From contig CAYUTA010000012.1 of NCBI GenBank assembly GCA_964447605.1, positions 1 to 59,099 on the forward strand: a stretch of DNA of 59,099 bases, in the 5' to 3' direction. The translations under genes were made by a program, and so were the position numbers. This stretch comes from CAYUTA01 sp964447605. Lineage in GTDB: Bacteria; Bacillota; Clostridia; Christensenellales; CAG-138. This document shows, in pieces, positions 53,885 to 59,099 of this stretch; position 1 is the first letter of the stretch, and every line of letters starts with the position of its first letter. The notes under the pieces are model-generated. The model did not search any database and had not been told where the DNA came from. It saw only the letters and a list, made by a program, of their open reading frames with translations.

Positions 53885-54335
53885 TAACGGACCAGGCGGC
53901 TGCCCGGGTTAACGCGTGGCCGCCGGCCTGTCAAAAAAAGGGTGCCCGCGGGATTGCTCCGCCAATCCCGAAACGGCAAATGCAGTTTAATCAGGCAATC
54001 CGTCAAAATTAGCGACATGTGCGGTGCTTCCGACACGCCGCATACAGCAAAACCGACAAACGGCGCAGCCGTTCGAGGCGGCAGCTGCATATAAAATTTG
54101 CGCGCATTTTGCGCTTTCGCCAAAAAAGCCATGGGAGGGTTCGGAGGGCCGCAGCCTTCCGGAGGTTTGTTCCGGTTCCGCCTGATTTGCCGGCGGAACG
54201 GCTCTCCTGGCTTGGGCGGCTTTCCTGTGCATGTTGCCGCCCGGTAGCCCGCAGGGCGAGAGGCAACATGCGATTGTCCCCGTCAAAAACAACGTTTTTT
54301 GACGGTCTAGAGGCTGCCCGGTTAACGGGCGGCCT
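53885..54335 (-). repeat. Dispersed mosaic element, copy E (largest)
   Basis: Read on the minus strand: a GAGGCCGCCCGTTAACCGGG hairpin, CCGTCAAAAAACGTTGTTTT, GACAATCGCATGTTGCCTC with its partner GGCAACATGC, the core GCCTCGAACGGCTGCGCCG, then TGTCGG, ACATGTCGC, the GGGATTGGCGGAGCAATCCC hairpin (53950-53969), a T7 run, and a closing hairpin that again has GTTAAC. Both ends carry GGCTGCCCGG(G)TTAACG. No gene is supported in 53801-54533. Confidence 0.7.
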
Positions 54336-54533
54336 CGTCTATTTCGCCTCCGAAAACATCGGGCTATAACGATCCGGGCGTATAGCGGGCGGAAAGCGGC
54401 GTAGCCCATTGCGCAAAGCGCAGCAATTCTTGTAAATGTATAGAAGGAGCGCCAAAGCACGGGATTGCCGTGGGACGCGGCCGGAAGGCGGGGGAGCCGC
54501 CCCGCCGGACAGGAAAGGACGGAACCCTCGCCG

Positions 54534-55739
54534 ATGAAAATTCTTATCTGTAACGTTGGCAGCACGTCGCTGAAATACCGCCTGTTCGAGTTGGGACAGG
54601 GGGAAGAGGAGCTCGCCTGGGGCCGGTTTGAACGCGTGGGCGCGCCGATGGGCACGTATAGCTGCGGCGCGGCGAACGGGCGGGACGAACGCTGTGAATT
54701 GCCTGTCGCGGGCTATGCCGAGGGCATCGAAAGGATGCTTGCGCACCTGAGCGGCTGCGGCGCGCTTGGCGCGCTTGCCGAGCTGGAGTGCGTGGGCTTC
54801 AAGGTTGTGCATGCAAAGGGCGTTTCCGGCGTACAACGGCTCAACGGCCGCGTGCTTTCTGCAATGGAGGCGTTCAACTGCGTTGCGCCGAGCCACAACC
54901 CGCCCTACCTTGCCGCGATATCGCAGTTTGAAAAGCTGCTGCCCGGCGTGCCGCTTGTGGGCGCCTTTGAAACGGGGTTCCATCAGACGCTGCCGCCGGA
55001 AGCGTATCTGTACGCCATTCCCGTGGAGATTGCGCGGAGCTGCGGTATCCGCCGTTACGGGTTCCACGGCGCGTCGCACGAATATGTGTCCGGCAAGGTC
55101 ATGGAGTATCTTGGCACGCGCGACTGCCGGATCATCACCTGCCATCTTGGCGGCAGCGGCTCGCTTTGCGCGGTGGCCAACGGACGCTCGGTGGATACCG
55201 ATCTTGGTTTTTCGCTCCAATGCGGCCTGCCGCACAACAACCGCTGCGGCGACCTTGATCCCTACATCCTCATCTATCTCATGGAGGAGGCGGGCTACTC
55301 GCTCGACGAGGTCAAAACCATGCTCAATCGCCGGAGCGGCATGCTCGGGATGTCCGGCATATCCAACGACCTGCGCGATATCGAGCGCGCGGCACAAGCG
55401 GGCAACGCCGATGCTGCCAACGCAATCAAAGCATACTGCTATGCCGTTAAAAAGCGGATCGGCGCATATTCGGCCGCAATGGGCGGGCTCGACGCGGTCG
55501 CGTTTTCCGGCGGCATTGGGGAAAACAGCGCATCCGTGCGGGGGAAATGCCTTGACGGGCTGGAATTTCTCGGCATACGGCCGGATGCTCACAAAAACAA
55601 AGACTGCCGGTGCGACAGCGAAATTTCACAATCCGGCAGCCCTGTAAAAATCTATGTGATCGCAACCAACGAGGAACTGGTTGTGGCGAGGAAGGCGTAT
55701 GCGTACCTGTCAAAAACCGGGAAAAATGACGGGGACTAG
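54534..55739 (+). CDS. Divergent acetate kinase family enzyme
   Basis: 401 residues from the ATG at 54534. The ASKHA acetate/propionate kinase fold is clear: CNVGSTSLKYRLFELG, APSHNPPYLAAI, YGFHGASHEYVS, CHLGGSGSLCAVANGRSVDTDLGFS, HNNRCGDLDPYIL, FSGGIGENSASVRGKCLD, TNEELVVARKAY. The substrate Arg of GHRVVHGG is Lys90 (GFKVVHAKG) and the catalytic Asp of FDTAFHQT is Glu146 (FETGFHQT), while the second Arg and the late Glu are kept. Acetate kinase activity is therefore uncertain. No pta lies nearby. Its TAG overlaps the convergent thiT stop in CTAG. Confidence 0.85.
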   Translation: MKILICNVGSTSLKYRLFELGQGEEELAWGRFERVGAPMGTYSCGAANGRDERCELPVAGYAEGIERMLAHLSGCGALGALAELECVGFKVVHAKGVSGVQRLNGRVLSAMEAFNCVAPSHNPPYLAAISQFEKLLPGVPLVGAFETGFHQTLPPEAYLYAIPVEIARSCGIRRYGFHGASHEYVSGKVMEYLGTRDCRIITCHLGGSGSLCAVANGRSVDTDLGFSLQCGLPHNNRCGDLDPYILIYLMEEAGYSLDEVKTMLNRRSGMLGMSGISNDLRDIERAAQAGNADAANAIKAYCYAVKKRIGAYSAAMGGLDAVAFSGGIGENSASVRGKCLDGLEFLGIRPDAHKNKDCRCDSEISQSGSPVKIYVIATNEELVVARKAYAYLSKTGKNDGD

Positions 55740-56278
55740 AGCTTGAGCAGGGTTTTGCGCACCGGCGGCAGGGCCGCAACCAACATGCACAGGAGCGTAT
55801 CCACGCCGAGATAGCCGCCGTTGTAGAGGAACGAGTACCACCATGCGTTCATGCCCTCGGGCGCGTAAGCGCCAAAGAAGACCGCGCCGCTGACCACGTG
55901 GCAGGCCATCCGCGCCGCGCCGCCGATCAGTACGCCGAGCGGGAGCCGCCACGCCGCGCCGGAAAGCCGGCCATCCTTTGCCGCGGTGACGCCGGAAAGC
56001 CCAATGAGCGCAAACGCCAGCGGGTAGTCGAGCACAAGCTGCGCCCAGTGCACGACCTCCGGCTTTTGCAGCAGTTGGAGCAGACCGTAGGCAAGCCCCG
56101 CGAGCAGGCCCCTGCCCAGGCCGAAGCGGTAGCTGTAAAACATCAGCGGCAGCATGGAGCACAGCGTTACCGAGCCGCCCATCGGCATGGAGAACAGCTT
56201 GACGTACGACAGCGCGAACGCCAGCGCGATACACAGCGCGCCATAGACAAGGGACTTGGTTCTGGTTTGGTCGGTCAT
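55736..56278 (-). CDS. thiT: Thiamine ECF transporter substrate-binding protein ThiT
   Basis: 180 residues, six membrane helices. LKLFSMPMGGSVTL is the equivalent here (KLFSMPMGGSVTLCSMLPLMFYSYRFG), with GLLAGLAYGLLQLLQ, VVHWAQLVLDYPLAF, ARMACHVVSGAVFF and YNGGYLGVDTLLCMLV matching the thiamine-pocket residues of ThiT. It works with a shared ECF energising module encoded elsewhere. A TPP riboswitch lies in its leader. Confidence 0.93.
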   Translation of the reverse strand: MTDQTRTKSLVYGALCIALAFALSYVKLFSMPMGGSVTLCSMLPLMFYSYRFGLGRGLLAGLAYGLLQLLQKPEVVHWAQLVLDYPLAFALIGLSGVTAAKDGRLSGAAWRLPLGVLIGGAARMACHVVSGAVFFGAYAPEGMNAWWYSFLYNGGYLGVDTLLCMLVAALPPVRKTLLKL

Positions 56279-56344
56279 AAAAAATCAGCCTCCTTTCATC
56301 AGTAGGAAGCCGATTGACAGATTTATACGATTTATCAAACGGTA

Positions 56345-56420
56345 TCACTTTCCTACGATGGTATGACCCAACAGGTTCAAAGGGACTCTCTCAGCCCGGT
56401 CAGCCGCCGGACACCCCCGT
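56345..56420 (-). promoter_or_regulatory. TPP riboswitch upstream of thiT
   Basis: The minus-strand leader has the conserved THI elements in order: GGGGGTGTCC, GGCTGAGAGAG, TCCCTTTGAACCTGTTGGG, TCATACCATCGTAGGAAAGTG. They form the P1-P5 thiamine-pyrophosphate aptamer. It lies 66 bp before the ATG, and control is probably by terminator or RBS sequestration; the expression platform was not resolved. Confidence 0.95.
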
Positions 56421-56430
56421 GATGCAAATC

Positions 56431-56460
56431 ATGTTACACCACATGTGCCGCCCGTGTCAA
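56431..56460 (-). promoter_or_regulatory. thiT promoter
   Basis: On the minus strand TTGACA (56455-56460), an 18-bp spacer and TAACAT (56431-56436), starting transcription just before the riboswitch. Confidence 0.7.
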
Positions 56461-56488
56461 TACGCCGCCGCGGCAAAAAACGCCCGCG

Positions 56489-56517
56489 TTGACTTATCGG
56501 GGCGAATTCGCTACAAT
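56489..56517 (+). promoter_or_regulatory. Promoter of the glycosyltransferase-like gene
   Basis: TTGACT (56489-56494), a 17-bp spacer and TACAAT (56512-56517), divergent from the thiT promoter and 46 bp before the ATG. Confidence 0.7.
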
Positions 56518-56562
56518 CGAACCGTAATCCAACAAAAAACCTGCAAAAAAAGGAGCGCCCGC

Positions 56563-58266
56563 ATGAAAGCATCCGTAACACGCCGCGCCGATATTCTGAC
56601 CGCAATTTTGGTGGGCGTTGTCACGTTCGGCGTGAGCTTTCTGTTTGCGTTGCGCGGCGTAGACCCGCACCACCAGGGCTTCCTGCTCAAATCCGCGGTG
56701 GATGTTTCACGCGGACTTGCGCTCTACAGGGAAACGTTCACGCAATACGGCTCGCTGGCGGTATACCTGCTGGTTCCGGGAATATGGCTGTTTGGTGAGA
56801 GCATCGCGGCAATCAACGCCGTAACCTGCGTTGCCTATGCGCTTTGCGGCATGCTGCTTTACCGCATCGTGCGGCGGTATGCCAACGCGGTGGTCGCCGC
56901 GCTGTGCCCGCTTGTGGCAATCGGCATGGCGGCGTTCTATTTCTGGAATTTTCATCCCTGGCCCTCTGTGTTTGCGCTGCTTTTTTCGCTCGCGGCTACG
57001 GAATGCATGATCCTGTTTCTTGAATCGCGCAATAACGCATGGCTCGCTGCTTGCGGCGCGGCCACGGCGGCCATGTTCTGGTGCCGCCAGCCGCAGGGGC
57101 TGAGCGCGCTTGCGGGCGTATTTATCCTGACCGGCCTGTATGCCGTGGGGTTTGACACGGGCCGGGGCGTTTTGAAAAGCCTGCTGGTTTTTATTCTCGG
57201 CAATCTTGCCGTGCATGCGGCGTTGCTCGGCGTGCTTGCCGCACAGGGCGCGGTGGGCGACTGGTGGATTCAGGCGATGAAAAACGCGCTTGCCTTTGCC
57301 GCCGAGCCTACGGCGGAGACGGCCGCCGCACGCCCGGAAAGCCTTTGGAAAATCATCTTTGTCGGGCTCAACGACAACCCGCGCTATGACTTTGTCTGGC
57401 GTGTGCTCACCTATGGCTCGCTGCTGTATTTGCTGCTGTTGCTTGGCGTGGCAATTGCGCGCTCCGTGCGCGGCAGGCGGCGGGAGCGGCCGGATACGGC
57501 GCTGCTCGGGTGCATTGCGTTTGCGGTGTTCGCGCTGTTCAACTGGCCGCAGTATTTCCCAACGCTGTGCTACCGCCACGTATTCTGGTCGGACTACCCG
57601 ATGTTCGGCGTGCTTGGCGTTGCTCTGTATCAGGCGGCGGGCCTGCTTACCGCGGGCTGTGGCGCAGCCGGATGGGGCGAAAGATCCATGGATGCGGCGG
57701 CAGCGGCGCGCGCTGTGACGGGTAAACGGCGCGCGCTGTGCACGGCGCTTGTCTGCGCGCTGCTGCCGGCGCTGTGCGCGGGGAACCTGCTTGCGCGGGC
57801 GCGCATCGGAAAATCGCGCCTGACGGGCGGCGGCAACGGCGCGGTGTTTTACACAATCGAAGCGGCGGAGCCGGACACGGTCATCCGCTACCACAACGAC
57901 GATTACGGGTATCTCAACGGCCTGTACCTTTCCGCGCGCGAAACGCGCTTTTACGACGGACTGTTCGGCGCGCTGGCACGGCTGCAGGCGCGGTATCCGG
58001 AAAAAAATATTGTCAACCTCACGCCCAACGCGCTGTTCTCCGTGTTTACCAGTGAGAATCCGCACCTGCGGCCCTTTGACAACGACCCGCGCGATTTCGG
58101 CTACCCGGAGCAGATGGATGCGACGTCGGCCTATATTGCACAGAACAGGCCGATTGTGATTTCACACGAGCCGTTGCCGGGCTATGAGACGGCCGCGTAT
58201 CTGACCGACTTCAATGGGGATATCTGGCGGTTTGCGCCGGTTTATGTGCTGGAGCCGCTGCAATAG
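56563..58266 (+). CDS. GT-C-like polytopic membrane protein
   Basis: 567 residues from the ATG at 56563 (AAAAGGAG upstream). About ten membrane helices. The first external loop has GVDPHHQGFLLKSAVDVSRG, where Asp and paired His occupy the position of the catalytic loop in GT-C polyprenyl-phosphate-sugar transferases. The C-terminal 150 residues are an extracytoplasmic domain (YHNDDYGYLNGLYLSARETRFYDG). It is probably a surface-glycan or lipid-sugar transferase; donor and acceptor are unknown. A second GT-C-like protein, the split one, is at 7.1-9.1 kb. Confidence 0.75.
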   Translation: MKASVTRRADILTAILVGVVTFGVSFLFALRGVDPHHQGFLLKSAVDVSRGLALYRETFTQYGSLAVYLLVPGIWLFGESIAAINAVTCVAYALCGMLLYRIVRRYANAVVAALCPLVAIGMAAFYFWNFHPWPSVFALLFSLAATECMILFLESRNNAWLAACGAATAAMFWCRQPQGLSALAGVFILTGLYAVGFDTGRGVLKSLLVFILGNLAVHAALLGVLAAQGAVGDWWIQAMKNALAFAAEPTAETAAARPESLWKIIFVGLNDNPRYDFVWRVLTYGSLLYLLLLLGVAIARSVRGRRRERPDTALLGCIAFAVFALFNWPQYFPTLCYRHVFWSDYPMFGVLGVALYQAAGLLTAGCGAAGWGERSMDAAAAARAVTGKRRALCTALVCALLPALCAGNLLARARIGKSRLTGGGNGAVFYTIEAAEPDTVIRYHNDDYGYLNGLYLSARETRFYDGLFGALARLQARYPEKNIVNLTPNALFSVFTSENPHLRPFDNDPRDFGYPEQMDATSAYIAQNRPIVISHEPLPGYETAAYLTDFNGDIWRFAPVYVLEPLQ

Positions 58267-58277
58267 CGACGTTTATG

Positions 58278-58300
58278 CCGTCAAAAAGCAACGTTTTTCG
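58278..58300. repeat. AACGTT-type hairpin of the dispersed element
   Basis: GCCGTCAAAAAGCAACGTTTTTCGGC pairs AAAAA with TTTTT around GCAACG, as at 42009, 50289 and 54280. It sits 12 bp after the preceding stop and may act as a terminator. Confidence 0.55.
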
Positions 58301-58452
58301 GCGGGGCGGCGTGCACGGGGAAACCGTCCAAATTGGGCAATCCGTTCCGACGAATGAATCACCGGAGCCGGAATGGCCGGTTAAGGACGCGCTGCCCCTA
58401 TCACAATCCCCCCCAATTGTTATTTCGGAGGCGCGCCTCCATAAGACGGTGG

Positions 58453-58480
58453 TTGCGCGCGGCCTGTTTTCTGCTATAAT
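58453..58480 (+). promoter_or_regulatory. Promoter of the SAM hydroxide adenosyltransferase gene
   Basis: A consensus -10 TATAAT (58475-58480) with a weak -35 TTGCGC (58453-58458) 16 bp upstream. Confidence 0.5.
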
Positions 58481-58518
58481 GAGGGTGCTGATTCAACGGG
58501 GAACGGAGGCGTAAAAGT

Positions 58519-59099
58519 ATGGAATCCCGAACAGGAACTTTGCTCAAGCCACTGGTTTTTCAATCGGACTTCGGCCGCGCGGACGGTGCGGTCAGCGCCA
58601 TGTACGGCGTGGCGTATTCCGTGTGTGAGGAGCTCAAAATCTCCGATCTGACGCACGAGATTCCACAATACGATATCTGGGAGGCCAGCTACCGGCTGAT
58701 TCAGACGGTCAGTTACTGGCCGAGGGGAACGGTGTTCGTCTCGGTCGTGGACCCCGGCGTGGGCAGCACGCGCCGCAGCATTGCCGTGGAAACGGCCGGA
58801 GGACAGTATGTCATCACGCCCGACAACGGCACGCTCACGCACATCAAGCACATGTGCGGGATCGTGGCCGCGCGCGTCATTGACGAAAGCAAAAACCGCC
58901 TGCCCGGCTCAGGCGATAGCTATACGTTCCACGGGCGCGATATCTATGCGTTTACCGGCGCGCGGCTGGCAAGCGGCATCATCGATTATACGGGCGTGGG
59001 GCCCGAGGTGGAGGCGGAGAGCGTCGTGGAGATCACGCTCGTTCCGGCCACGTTCAACGGCACGAGCGTCACGGGCACCATCGACGTGCTCGACGTGCG
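58519..59099 (+). CDS. SAM hydroxide adenosyltransferase (DUF62), partial
   Basis: 193 codons run off the right edge; the family is usually 260-290 residues. GGAGG lies 9 nt before the ATG. Family blocks are VFQSDFGRADGAVSAMYGV, DLTHEIPQYDIWEA, FVSVVDPGVGSTRRSIA, ITPDNGTLTHI and YTFHGRDIYAFTGARLA. These enzymes hydrolyse S-adenosylmethionine to adenosine and methionine using a conserved Asp-Arg-His set and are relatives of fluorinase and chlorinase. The C-terminal domain is missing from the window. Confidence 0.9.
   Translation, partial: MESRTGTLLKPLVFQSDFGRADGAVSAMYGVAYSVCEELKISDLTHEIPQYDIWEASYRLIQTVSYWPRGTVFVSVVDPGVGSTRRSIAVETAGGQYVITPDNGTLTHIKHMCGIVAARVIDESKNRLPGSGDSYTFHGRDIYAFTGARLASGIIDYTGVGPEVEAESVVEITLVPATFNGTSVTGTIDVLDV

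Overview
The window looks like a draft-assembly segment from a GC-rich, anaerobic Clostridia-type Firmicute, possibly a Christensenellales- or Oscillospirales-like gut lineage. That lineage guess is an inference. The support is Gram-positive gene content: RqcP, a TPP-riboswitch-controlled ThiT, LCP, DUF3048, cohesin and HypB proteins, many lipoboxes, and no outer-membrane genes. A run of 100 N at 52419-52518 marks a scaffold gap.

Layout. 1-1500 is a lower-GC stretch with a RelE/ParE-type toxin-antitoxin pair and a small unknown gene, next to tRNA-Pro(CGG) and tRNA-Thr(CGT); it resembles the edge of an integrated element. 2.0-6.3 kb, all minus strand, is housekeeping: ispDF, rqcP, asnS, a CPHC thioredoxin-like protein and rsmA. 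A decayed IS1182-type transposase and tRNA-Ala(CGC) follow. 7.1-10.8 kb holds a phospho-sugar mutase coupled to a polytopic membrane protein that is split by an in-frame TAG beside three perfect palindromes. 11-15 kb carries a membrane zinc-ribbon protein with a 4 x 51-bp repeat, a DUF3795 protein, a NagD-like HAD phosphatase and galM. 15.4-22 kb is a five-gene operon, citD-citE-citF-aconitase-like hydratase-icd, behind one strong promoter.

22.4-28.5 kb is accessory: a lipoprotein, an alpha/beta hydrolase broken by two frameshifts, the coupled trio DUF2804-HAD-GNAT, a methyltransferase and a DUF3892 protein. 28.9-35.6 kb is an envelope island (LCP ligase, two DUF3048 lipoproteins, a membrane-anchored cohesin protein, murA) whose surface proteins share Thr/Pro-rich linkers. 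36-44.6 kb has typA, an alpha/beta hydrolase, an SH3b protein, an EAL phosphodiesterase, a metallophosphoesterase and a divergent PAP2 protein. 45-48 kb has a YbaN protein, catalase and a PerR-like regulator lying between two identical 153-bp direct repeats. 48.1-50.2 kb is a MotA/MotB-like two-gene ion-driven motor with no flagellar context. 50.6-59.1 kb has a lone hypB, a peptidoglycan-binding membrane protein spanning the assembly gap, a divergent acetate-kinase-family enzyme, thiT, a glycosyltransferase-like membrane protein and a partial SAM hydroxide adenosyltransferase.

The most unusual signal is between genes. A mosaic family of palindromic intergenic elements recurs in both orientations, mainly from 42 to 58 kb. 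Shared parts are a GTCAAAAAACGTTG-type hairpin, a conserved core that can fold into a hairpin with an invariant loop and one compensatory base change, and a GGGATTG/CAATCCC hairpin. One copy supplies the stop codon of the PerR-like gene. No CRISPR array, rRNA gene or complete prophage was seen.
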